From: an uncultured Ruminococcus sp.
GTDB taxonomy: Bacteria > Bacillota > Clostridia > Oscillospirales > CAG-272
Reading direction: 5' to 3'
Length of the DNA stretch: 14,904 nt
Assembly (NCBI GenBank): GCA_902765885.1
Contig: CACXBN010000284.1
Location: forward strand, 1 to 14,904
Of this stretch, positions 6,762 through 14,071 are shown piece by piece. A model generated the notes under the pieces. That model was not told where the DNA came from. It worked only from the letters and a program-made list of their open reading frames with translations, and did no database searches. The translations under genes and the position numbers were made by a program. Within the stretch, counting starts at the first letter, position 1. Every line of letters begins with the position of its first letter.

Positions 6762-7543
6762 TGATGGAACCGGAAAATTCAAAAACCACATGCTTTGAGG
6801 GAATGACGTCCATAAGCGCAGTCATCAAGGCCATTCAGAACGGAATGAGCGACAGAAAGCTTATTTCCGTTTATATAGACTCCGAAAGAAAATCGAAGAG
6901 ATACGATGATATAAAATGGCTGACTTACCGCTCTGCAGAGCTCGGTTTCCATATCGAATTTGTATCAGGTGAAGAAATATCAAAGCTTTCGTCAGGAACG
7001 ACACACGGCGGAATCATAGCTGAATGCACGGAGAGGACATATCCGAAAATTGAGAATTCGGAAATACCGGATAACGGCTTTTATACTCTGATGGACGGGA
7101 TAGAAGACCCGTATAATCTGGGTTTCTCAATAAGGAGCCTTTATGCATGCGGATGTGACGGAATTATTCTTCCCGAACTTTATCTGATGAATGCGGCAAG
7201 CGTCGTGGCAAAGGCATCTGCAGGGACCTCGGAGCTTATTCCGATTTATACATCCGATTCCGAGAACGGAGTCAGACTTTTCAAAAATCACGGATATAAA
7301 ACCGTGTGTGCCGGAATCAGAAATTCCGTTTCATCCTTTGAAGCGGATCTAAAAAAGCCCATTCTTCTCGTGATAGGAGGGGAAAAAAGAGGCATTTCGG
7401 CATCTGTCTCAAAACTGGCTGACACTACCGTCAGAATTGAGTATGCCAGAGATTTCAGAGGATCTCTTCCATCTTCGTCTGCAGTGTCAATTCTGAGCTA
7501 TGAGATCATGAGACAAAACAACCACAATATCGATAACTTCTGA
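6761..7543 (+). CDS. TrmH/SpoU-family RNA 2'-O-methyltransferase
   Basis: SPOUT-class enzyme predicted to transfer a methyl group from S-adenosylmethionine to a ribose 2'-OH in rRNA or tRNA; the exact site is unknown. The N-terminal part (about 1-95) resembles the RlmB substrate-binding domain, with VIKAIQNGMSDRKLISVYI and the linker SGTTHGGIIAECT. The knot domain has motif 1, MDGIEDPYNLGFSIRSL (N119, R125), and motif 2, LVIGGEKRGIS. Motif 3 reads FRGSLPSSSAVSILSYE, with Pro where many members have the SLN asparagine, so it is a variant subfamily. At 260 aa it is a normal length. The start is taken as ATG 6761, whose A is the last base of the prfB stop (TGATG), suggesting translational coupling; GTG 6758 and ATG 6764 are alternatives and no strong ribosome binding site is seen. 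Confidence 0.87.
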   Translation: MMEPENSKTTCFEGMTSISAVIKAIQNGMSDRKLISVYIDSERKSKRYDDIKWLTYRSAELGFHIEFVSGEEISKLSSGTTHGGIIAECTERTYPKIENSEIPDNGFYTLMDGIEDPYNLGFSIRSLYACGCDGIILPELYLMNAASVVAKASAGTSELIPIYTSDSENGVRLFKNHGYKTVCAGIRNSVSSFEADLKKPILLVIGGEKRGISASVSKLADTTVRIEYARDFRGSLPSSSAVSILSYEIMRQNNHNIDNF

Positions 7544-7572
7544 GGCGCAATCTTTATGTTTCTGCGCCTCAG
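7540..7572 (+). other. GC-rich hairpin containing the methyltransferase stop codon
   Basis: CTGAGGCGCA (7540-7549) pairs perfectly with TGCGCCTCAG (7563-7572) around a 13-nt loop. The stop TGA of the methyltransferase gene (7541-7543) is inside the left arm. No U-run follows, so it is not a standard terminator. It sits 16 nt before the ribosome binding site of the next gene and could protect a processed 3' end or tune downstream expression. Confidence 0.65.
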
Positions 7573-7587
7573 TGCATTAATATTTGC

Positions 7588-7592
7588 GGAGG
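7588..7592 (+). promoter_or_regulatory. Ribosome binding site fixing the TTG start of the DUF951 gene
   Basis: GGAGG is 8 nt before TTG at 7601. The longer frame from ATG 7556 would start inside the hairpin loop, has no such site, and adds residues that the family lacks. Confidence 0.75.
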
Positions 7593-7600
7593 CGATTTCC

Positions 7601-7810
7601 TTGGCATTTCCAAAAATATGTGTGGGTGACATTCTTGAACTTAAGAAGAACCACCCATGCGGAAACAACAAATTTGAAGTTATTCGTGTAGGCAGCGAGA
7701 TCCGCATATTCTGCATGGGATGCGGAAGAGACCTGATTTTGCCGCGGGAAAAACTGGAACCTTCTATAGTGAGGATAAATCATGTTGAAGATCAAGACAA
7801 AAAAGAATGA
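7601..7810 (+). CDS. DUF951-family small protein
   Basis: A 69-aa cytoplasmic protein of the DUF951 family, which is widespread in Firmicutes and has no settled function. The signature is clear: VGDILELKKNHPCGNNKFEV (H18, C20), IRVGSEIRIFCMGCGRDL (C38, C41) and LPREKLEPSI. The cysteines and histidine look like a zinc-ribbon-type metal site, and the fold is probably a small beta-barrel that might bind nucleic acid; both are inference. Start TTG is chosen from GGAGG 8 nt upstream and from the family's usual length of about 60-70 aa. Its last 29 nt overlap the start of the YfhO-like gene in another frame, which suggests coupled translation. Confidence 0.88.
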   Translation: MAFPKICVGDILELKKNHPCGNNKFEVIRVGSEIRIFCMGCGRDLILPREKLEPSIVRINHVEDQDKKE

Positions 7811-10800
7811 TACTGAGCTTGAACCTCTGGAGGGAAAGAAAATATATGACCGGCTGGGATTCACGATGTTCATCTGCTTCATCGTGCCTTTTGCGGCGCT
7901 TTTTACCATTCACAGTTTTCTGGAAGTATTCCCAGTCGGCAACAACTCAGTGCTCGTGCTCGACATGAATGCGCAGTATGTGTACTTTTTTGAAGAACTC
8001 AGAGATGTTCTTACAGGCGGACAGTCGATAATATACTCTTTCAACCGTAATCTGGGCGGAGAATTTCTGGGCATGATCGCCTATTATCTTTCCAGCCCGT
8101 TTTCGCTTATTGTTGCCCTGTTCCCAAAGGACATGATAACGGAAGCGATCTATTTTATTATTCTTCTGAAAGCCGGTTTTTCCGGAATGACATTCGGATT
8201 TCTTCTTAAAAAGACCAGAAATCTGAAACTTTCACACTGTGTTGTTTTCTCAACCGCATATGCCCTGTGTTCTTTCTGCGTCGTGATGCAGCACAATGTG
8301 ATGTGGACTGACAACATCATTGCTTTTCCGCTTATGATCTATGCGATAGATGAAGTCATAAGGCACAGAAAATTCAAGATGTATGTCATTACTCTTGCTT
8401 ACTGCCTCATCTCGAACTTCTATATAGGATACATGACATGTATCTTCGTTTTTGTCTGGTATTTTGTAAGGTATCTGAGTCTTATGCCGGACGAAAGAAA
8501 TCCCGAGCACCAGAAACTTCATTTCATTTGGTCTTCTCTGCGCATACTGGCTGCTTCGGTAATTGCAGTCATGATTGCAGCCATAATGATACTTCCGGCA
8601 TACTATTCACTGTCTTTCGGCAAACTGGAGTTCTCAAATCCTGACTATACGCCAAAACAGCTGTATGAATTTGCCGATCTTTTATCAAAATCATTTTACG
8701 GAACATATGATACCGTGCGTCCGGAAGGCATACCTTTCCTTTTCTGTTCAAGCGCGGTAATGATTCTCTCCCCTCTCTACTTCTTCATAAAGAAGATACC
8801 TGCGAGAAGAAAAATTGCTTATGGATTCATGAGCATATTCTTCATAGTCAGCATGAATTTCAGTGTGCTTGATATAGTATGGCACGGATTCCAGAGGCCA
8901 AACTGGCTGAATGCCAGATTCACCTTCATGTTTATGGGACTGCTCATAATCATGGCGGTGGATGTTTTCAGAAATCTTTCCGAGATAGGTTTCAAATCTG
9001 TCATAATTTCCGCTTTCGCGTGGGCAATTCTCCTTATAATACTTTCAAAAATAGGTTATGACCACTTTGACACCTTCTACACGGTATGGTTCGGACTTCT
9101 GTTCCTGATAATCATCTGCGCACTTATAGCAGGATATGCCAGAAACAAGGGCAAGCCCGTCACCGGAATGGTGATTTCACTGGCTCTTGCAGTCATAACG
9201 GTAACCGAAATGGTCACGAACGGACTGATAATGCTGAACGGTCTTGACAAGGATGTTGTCATATCAAACCGTGATTCATACAGAACGTTCATTGACAAGT
9301 ATTACAAGGCGGCAGAACTGCTTCCGCATGAAGACGATTCTTTCTACAGAGCCGAAAAACTTGCGCACAGAAACAAAAACGACAACTTTGCACTTGATTT
9401 GAACGGACTTACCAATTCCACAAGCACTCTCAACAAGAAAGTTATAGATCTTCTTAAAAAATTCGGATACGATTCGAGATCCCACTGGTCCTTTTACTCA
9501 GGGGCCACTGCGGTATCCGATGCCATCTTTGATATAAAGTACATAATGGCCGATGAATCGGAAAAGAAACCGGTAATGAGTTATATTCATGATTCATACA
9601 GCAAATTAAACTCAACGGACGATGGCGTGGATATATACGAAAATCCGTATGCGCTTTCAATCGCATATGCCGTCAACAGAAAAACGGCCGAGTACGACCT
9701 TCCTTATGTCCTTCCGCCAGACGGAGGATATGAGGTATATGTGGATCCTTTCACGTATATGAATGAGCTTCTTACTTCAATGACGGGCGAGAATATAAAG
9801 ATATGGACTAAGGCAGATCTTGACAGCACGACATATGAAGGATGCACTCCCACCGCGACAACCGGACACAAAGGATACAAAAAGGAATCCGGAGAAACCG
9901 CTACTGTTACATATAAAGTGGATATAACTTCTGACAAACCTCTTTATGTGTATTTCCCTTCTTCATATCCCAGAAAAGCCACGATGTATCTCGACGGAGT
10001 CAAGCTGTGTACTTATTTCGACACAAAAGAATTCTCCATTCGAGAACTCGGAACATACAATGATGGAGATACCATAAAAATCGATCTCACACTTCAGCAG
10101 GACAATCTTTACATAAGGAACGATGCAGATTTCTTCTGGTATTTCGATATGGAAGAATTTGAAAGAGCTGTTGATCTCCTGTCCCGCGGAGTCATGGATG
10201 TCCACTCTGATGCAGACCATCATCTCACGGGAACGATTGACGTTCCAGAAGACAAGACCCTGATTTTCACAACGATCCCGTATGATAAGGGCTGGCATGT
10301 CAAAGTTGACGGTAAAGACACGGAAACAATTGCCGTGCTTGACGAAGCGCTCCTTGCTTTCTACACAACACCCGGAAAGCATGCTGTGGAAATGTCATAT
10401 TTTTCCGATGCTGTCAAATACGGTATTATCATTTCTGCTGTCGGAATATTAATGTTCATTTTATGGTGCGTCGCTGCGTATATAATAAAGAAAATGAAAG
10501 CTGACAGAGGCATATCAGAGGCGAAATATCCATATCCTGACCTTCGCTACAGCGATGAAAATTACTTAACACGGAGCTGCGGTGACGATGTGTCGGAACA
10601 TAAAACAGCCGATGCCGACTCAGTGCAGACCGGCGAAGTCAGTGATGATGCAAAACAGCTTGAACTTCAGGAGATTCCGGAGCTCAATATGCTGGATTCA
10701 TACGATGATACGGATGATGATCCGGATATTCCGCTTGATCTCGGAGATCATCCGAAGGAGCCGGATGATGATCCGGAAATTATGCTGGACGACGAACCGG

Positions 10801-10916
10801 CAAACTATGATGCAAAAAAGATTTTCGAGGAACTTGAAAAACTCGATGAAGCTGAACAGACGATTCAGCTCGGAGAACTTGACGGAATCAATGACCGGAC
10901 GGGCATGACAAAATAA
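7782..10916 (+). CDS. YfhO-like multi-pass membrane protein (putative GT-C glycosyltransferase) with acidic cytoplasmic tail
   Basis: Large polytopic membrane protein of the YfhO family. Family members in Bacillus and Listeria are linked to glycosylation of lipoteichoic acid or other envelope polymers using lipid-linked sugars outside the membrane. The first helix lies at about 27-50. It is followed by VLDMNAQYVYFFEEL (D61, likely the GT-C acidic residue), then many helices to about residue 500 with NVMWTDNIIAFPLMIYAIDE and FQRPNWLNARFTFMF. An extracellular beta-rich region covers about 510-875, and a last helix about 881-903. A tail of about 135 residues is then predicted inside the cell; it is strongly acidic, with DDTDDDPDIPLDL and EPDDDPEIMLDDEP. 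That tail is not typical of YfhO proteins I know. ATG 7782 has GAGG 7 nt upstream and overlaps the DUF951 gene. ruvA follows 33 nt later. The substrate is unknown. Confidence 0.87.
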   Translation: MLKIKTKKNDTELEPLEGKKIYDRLGFTMFICFIVPFAALFTIHSFLEVFPVGNNSVLVLDMNAQYVYFFEELRDVLTGGQSIIYSFNRNLGGEFLGMIAYYLSSPFSLIVALFPKDMITEAIYFIILLKAGFSGMTFGFLLKKTRNLKLSHCVVFSTAYALCSFCVVMQHNVMWTDNIIAFPLMIYAIDEVIRHRKFKMYVITLAYCLISNFYIGYMTCIFVFVWYFVRYLSLMPDERNPEHQKLHFIWSSLRILAASVIAVMIAAIMILPAYYSLSFGKLEFSNPDYTPKQLYEFADLLSKSFYGTYDTVRPEGIPFLFCSSAVMILSPLYFFIKKIPARRKIAYGFMSIFFIVSMNFSVLDIVWHGFQRPNWLNARFTFMFMGLLIIMAVDVFRNLSEIGFKSVIISAFAWAILLIILSKIGYDHFDTFYTVWFGLLFLIIICALIAGYARNKGKPVTGMVISLALAVITVTEMVTNGLIMLNGLDKDVVISNRDSYRTFIDKYYKAAELLPHEDDSFYRAEKLAHRNKNDNFALDLNGLTNSTSTLNKKVIDLLKKFGYDSRSHWSFYSGATAVSDAIFDIKYIMADESEKKPVMSYIHDSYSKLNSTDDGVDIYENPYALSIAYAVNRKTAEYDLPYVLPPDGGYEVYVDPFTYMNELLTSMTGENIKIWTKADLDSTTYEGCTPTATTGHKGYKKESGETATVTYKVDITSDKPLYVYFPSSYPRKATMYLDGVKLCTYFDTKEFSIRELGTYNDGDTIKIDLTLQQDNLYIRNDADFFWYFDMEEFERAVDLLSRGVMDVHSDADHHLTGTIDVPEDKTLIFTTIPYDKGWHVKVDGKDTETIAVLDEALLAFYTTPGKHAVEMSYFSDAVKYGIIISAVGILMFILWCVAAYIIKKMKADRGISEAKYPYPDLRYSDENYLTRSCGDDVSEHKTADADSVQTGEVSDDAKQLELQEIPELNMLDSYDDTDDDPDIPLDLGDHPKEPDDDPEIMLDDEPANYDAKKIFEELEKLDEAEQTIQLGELDGINDRTGMTK
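10711..10781 (+). repeat. In-frame 20-bp near-direct repeat in the acidic tail
   Basis: CGGATGATGATCCGG followed by ATATT (10711-10730) recurs as the same 15-mer followed by AAATT (10762-10781). That is 19 of 20 bases identical, offset by 51 nt (17 codons), so both copies encode DDDP-D/E-I in frame. It may be a small internal duplication. Confidence 0.75.
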
Positions 10917-10949
10917 CCGGGAACAATACACAAAAGGAATCTTGATGCG

Positions 10950-11600
10950 ATGATAGAAACGCTTTATGGAAAAATAATCGAAACCGACCCGCTTTCATAT
11001 TCGGTGATAATCGAGTGTGCCGGGGTCGGATACAAGACTACGGTTTCCGCTAACACATTCTCAAAACTTCCGCAGTCTTCCCTTCTCGCGGATGGGACAG
11101 CAAGCGGCTCTCCGATAAGGATATATACGCACATGGCTGTTAAGGAAGATGCGGTGGAACTTTACGGATTCTATTCAAGACAGGAGCTTGAAGCATTCAA
11201 ACTGCTTATAAGCGTGTCCGGTGTAGGGCCTAAGGCGGGTATGTCAATACTCTCGCTTTTCACACCTTCCGGGCTGTCCGCTGCTATAGCATCCGGAGAT
11301 TCAAAATCAATATCCCGTGCTCCCGGAGTGGGACCGAAGACAGCGGCACGTGTTGTTCTTGAACTCAAGGATAAATTCGCAAAGCTTTTCCCCACCCTTG
11401 CAGAAGGAGGCGACGGTGCACTGTCAGAGGCAGCATCCTCAGTATTCAATGCGACAGGAAAACTCGCCGACGCTCAGACTGCCCTCCAGGCGCTTGGATA
11501 TTCCAGATCCGAGACAGCGGCTGCAATGAGAAATGTAGATGTTAATGCAGATGTTGAGACAATAATCAAACAGGCACTGAATGCTCTTCTCAAATCATAG
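10950..11600 (+). CDS. ruvA: Holliday junction branch migration complex subunit RuvA
   Basis: Binds four-way DNA junctions as a tetramer and loads the RuvB motor during recombinational repair. Domain order fits RuvA: the N-terminal OB fold begins MIETLYGKIIETD and includes VGYKTTVS, HMAVKEDAVELYGF and ELEAFKLLISVSG. Two helix-hairpin-helix motifs follow at about 88-100 (SGVGPKAGMSIL) and 124-140 (PGVGPKTAARVVLELKDK). The C-terminal RuvB-contacting domain ends in DAQTALQALGYSRSETAAAM and IIKQALNALL. At 216 aa it is slightly longer than the usual 190-205; a short serine- and glycine-rich insertion around residues 43-52 (LLADGTASGS) accounts for some of this. ATG follows AAAGGA by 11 nt, a rather long spacing. 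It is 33 nt after the YfhO-like gene and 12 nt before ruvB. Confidence 0.97.
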   Translation: MIETLYGKIIETDPLSYSVIIECAGVGYKTTVSANTFSKLPQSSLLADGTASGSPIRIYTHMAVKEDAVELYGFYSRQELEAFKLLISVSGVGPKAGMSILSLFTPSGLSAAIASGDSKSISRAPGVGPKTAARVVLELKDKFAKLFPTLAEGGDGALSEAASSVFNATGKLADAQTALQALGYSRSETAAAMRNVDVNADVETIIKQALNALLKS

Positions 11601-11612
11601 CGAGGTTAATAA

Positions 11613-12683
11613 ATGGACAACAGTGAATTCGATTATGAAAGCAGAATAATATCATCAGATCTGACTGAAGAGGACAGAGACGGAGAACCATCTCTGCGCC
11701 CGCACAGACTTGATGAATATACAGGTCAGGAAAAGGTCAAAGATAACCTGAAAATTCTCATTAATGCCGCAAAACTAAGAGGAGAAAGCGTTGACCATAT
11801 ATTGTTTTACGGCCCTCCCGGACTCGGAAAGACCACTCTTGCTGCAATCGTTGCAGAAGAGATGGGTGTCAACCTGAGGATCACATCAGGCCCGGCAATT
11901 GAGAAAAAAGGTGATCTTGTAGCAATGCTTTCAAACCTGAATGACGGTGATGTGCTGTTCATCGACGAGATACACAGGATTCCCAGAACGATAGAAGAAA
12001 TACTCTACCCTGCCATGGAAGACAGGGCTGTTGATATAATGATCGGCAAAGGACCGTCTGCGCAGAGCATACATCTTTCACTCTCAAGCTTCACTCTTAT
12101 CGGCGCGACAACAAGAGCTGGACAGCTTTCAAAACCACTGAGAGACAGATTCGGCTCTCTCATGAGGCTTGAACTGTATTCACCGGAAGAACTTGCCACC
12201 ATCATCAAGAGATCAGCCTCGATACTTGATGTTCCAATAGACGAATCCGGCGCATTTGAAATCGCCTCAAGATCGCGCGGCACGCCGAGAATCGCAAACA
12301 GGCTTCTCAAAAGGGTGCGCGACTATTCACAGGTCAAAGGAAACGGACGCGTAACGAAAGAAACTGCCGAAAAAGCACTTGAGATGCTTGAAATAGATGA
12401 AATGGGGCTGGACAACACCGACAGAAGGGTCCTCGAGACAATAATCAATTTCTATGGAGGAGGTCCTGTCGGACTAGATACACTTGCAGCTACCATAGGC
12501 GAAGAGGCAGTCACTCTCGAAGACGTATGTGAGCCGTATCTCCTTCAGATCGGCTATCTTGCAAGGACTACACGCGGCAGAATCGTAACCAGGCTCGGCT
12601 ACGAGCACCTCGGCCTAAAGTATTCACCTTCTTCTGCTCAGCAGGCAGCCGAACAGCTTGAATTATCAGAATCGGAGGAATAG
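11613..12683 (+). CDS. ruvB: Holliday junction branch migration ATPase RuvB
   Basis: AAA+ ATPase that drives branch migration as a hexamer attached to RuvA. The 356-aa sequence shows RPHRLDEYTGQEKVKDNL, Walker A GPPGLGKTT (67-75), Walker B with DEIHR (118-122), sensor 1 GATTRAG, and the arginine-finger region LRDRFG. The RuvB-specific winged-helix end contains NFYGGGPVGLDTLAA, EPYLLQIGYLARTTRGR and YEHLGL. Small departures from the common sequence (GQLSKPLRDRFG, SIHLSLSSFTLIG) do not touch catalytic residues. The ATG has GAGG 7 nt upstream, and the gene lies 12 nt after ruvA, the usual arrangement. No ruvC is present in the window. The ribosome binding site of the next gene lies within its last codons. 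Confidence 0.98.
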   Translation: MDNSEFDYESRIISSDLTEEDRDGEPSLRPHRLDEYTGQEKVKDNLKILINAAKLRGESVDHILFYGPPGLGKTTLAAIVAEEMGVNLRITSGPAIEKKGDLVAMLSNLNDGDVLFIDEIHRIPRTIEEILYPAMEDRAVDIMIGKGPSAQSIHLSLSSFTLIGATTRAGQLSKPLRDRFGSLMRLELYSPEELATIIKRSASILDVPIDESGAFEIASRSRGTPRIANRLLKRVRDYSQVKGNGRVTKETAEKALEMLEIDEMGLDNTDRRVLETIINFYGGGPVGLDTLAATIGEEAVTLEDVCEPYLLQIGYLARTTRGRIVTRLGYEHLGLKYSPSSAQQAAEQLELSESEE

Positions 12684-12686
12684 GCC

Positions 12687-13817
12687 ATGGACAGACCATG
12701 CATCCCCGCAGACCAGTCCAGGGACAAAATAATCGTAAGAACCAGTATAATAGGAATCATTACGAATATCCTGCTATCGGGATTCAAGGCGGCAATAGGG
12801 CTGATTTCCAACTCCATCGCCGTCGTTCTCGATGCCGTCAACAATCTTTCAGATGCTCTGTCATCAGTTATTACTATAATAGGCACTAAGCTCTCCTCGA
12901 GAAAACCGGATAAAAAACATCCGCTCGGCCATGGAAGAATCGAATATCTCAGTTCTCTTATAGTTTCCGGAATCGTCCTTTATGCCGGTATTACGGCACT
13001 TGTGGAATCGATCAAGAAAATCATACATCCGGAAGAATCAAATTATTCCGTTGTTTCGCTCATTATAATTGCAACGGCAGTAGTCGTGAAATTCATTTTG
13101 GGAACATTTGTCAAGGCTCAGGGAAAAAAAGCGGGATCTTCCGCGCTCGTTGCATCGGGATCGGACGCATTCTTCGATGCGATACTGTCAGCCTCCGTAC
13201 TCCTTTCGGCCATTATTTTCCTGACGACCGGTGTTTCGCTTGAAGCATATGTCGGTATCGTAATTGCCGTGTTCATCATCAAAGCCGGTATAGAAATGAT
13301 GGTAGACACGCTGAATGACATTCTCGGAAGACGAGCCGACCCGGAGATGGTTCACAAGATCAAGGATGTAATTCTGAGAGAACCTGATATCAGAGGAGCA
13401 TATGACCTCTTCATAAACAACTACGGCCCCGATAAGAACTACGCAACAGTACACATTGAACTGCCGGACACCATGACGGTTTCAGAGGTGGACAAACTCA
13501 CACGAAAGCTGCAGGTCGCAGTTCACAAAGAAACCGGAGTGATTCTGACAGGCGTCGGAGTATATTCATACAACACAGGCGATGATGAGATATCAAAAAT
13601 GAGAAATGCCATACAGAGAAAAGTCATGTCTCACAACTATGTGCTTCAGTTTCACGGTTTTTACGTCGATGAAGATACCAAATCAGTGAGATTCGACGTA
13701 GTTCTCTCATTCGATGTAGATCATCATGAAGTGATTAAGGAAATCTATTCCGAGATCAAAGATATGTACCCGGATTATGAATTCTATGTCACTCCCGATG
13801 TGGACATAAGCGATTAA
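12687..13817 (+). CDS. Cation diffusion facilitator (CDF) family metal exporter, Mn/Fe-type motifs
   Basis: Membrane antiporter that exports divalent metal in exchange for protons. Six helices lie within about residues 18-215, with the CDF hallmark HPLGHGRIEYL on the loop after helix 2. The metal site reads DAVNNLSD in helix 2 (N52, D56) and DAFFD in helix 5 (D160, D164). Zinc-type CDFs carry HxxxD in both places; the N/DxxxD pattern is known from manganese and iron exporters, so Mn or Fe is my prediction. The cytoplasmic dimerisation domain covers about 220-295. It is followed by a second alpha/beta extension (VLQFHGFYVDEDTKSVRFDVV and onward) that makes the protein longer than a 300-aa CDF; this extension is seen in clostridial members. 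GGAGGA lies 7 nt before ATG. The gene is 3 nt after ruvB and is the last of the operon. Confidence 0.92.
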   Translation: MDRPCIPADQSRDKIIVRTSIIGIITNILLSGFKAAIGLISNSIAVVLDAVNNLSDALSSVITIIGTKLSSRKPDKKHPLGHGRIEYLSSLIVSGIVLYAGITALVESIKKIIHPEESNYSVVSLIIIATAVVVKFILGTFVKAQGKKAGSSALVASGSDAFFDAILSASVLLSAIIFLTTGVSLEAYVGIVIAVFIIKAGIEMMVDTLNDILGRRADPEMVHKIKDVILREPDIRGAYDLFINNYGPDKNYATVHIELPDTMTVSEVDKLTRKLQVAVHKETGVILTGVGVYSYNTGDDEISKMRNAIQRKVMSHNYVLQFHGFYVDEDTKSVRFDVVLSFDVDHHEVIKEIYSEIKDMYPDYEFYVTPDVDISD

Positions 13818-13839
13818 ACATTTAAAAACAAACAAATAG

Positions 13840-13903
13840 CCCTGAAATTTCATCACCGGTTCTCCGGAACAGAGGTGAAGTATTTCAGGGTCTTTTCGTT
13901 TTT
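13840..13903 (+). terminator. Rho-independent terminator of the prfB-ruvAB-CDF operon
   Basis: CCCTGAAAT (13840-13848) pairs perfectly with ATTTCAGGG (13882-13890). An inner TCACC/GGTGA stem extends it past a small internal loop. TCTTTTCGTTTTTG follows as the U-rich tract. It starts 22 nt after the CDF stop. The rest of 13904-14017 is AT-rich with no gene seen. Confidence 0.85.
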
Positions 13904-14017
13904 GTATCTTAAAAATGAACTATTAACTATGAATTGTCAAATTATACAAAAATAGAACTTGTGAATAATGCAAAACGCCGATTTTGAATATGCAATGTAT
14001 ATTTTTATTATTCATTG

Positions 14018-14026
14018 TGATATAAT
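14018..14026 (+). promoter_or_regulatory. Extended -10 promoter of the CBM9-like gene
   Basis: TGA followed by TATAAT at 14021-14026 gives an extended -10, about 45 nt before the ATG. No good -35 lies 16-18 nt upstream. The core TGATATAATTTT is identical to that of the beta-helix gene promoter. Confidence 0.6.
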
Positions 14027-14071
14027 TTTTCATGCCAAATAACTCTAAAGTATATCAAAGGAGCGGGATAA

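Noticed and set aside
7556..7600. Longer start (ATG 7556) for the DUF951 gene
   Set aside because: It begins in the loop of the hairpin, has no ribosome binding site and adds residues not found in the family; TTG 7601 with GGAGG is better.
13962..14014. Inverted repeat TGAATAAT / ATTATTCA upstream of the CBM9-like gene
   Set aside because: Eight bases of A/T-rich sequence separated by 37 nt are expected by chance in such DNA.
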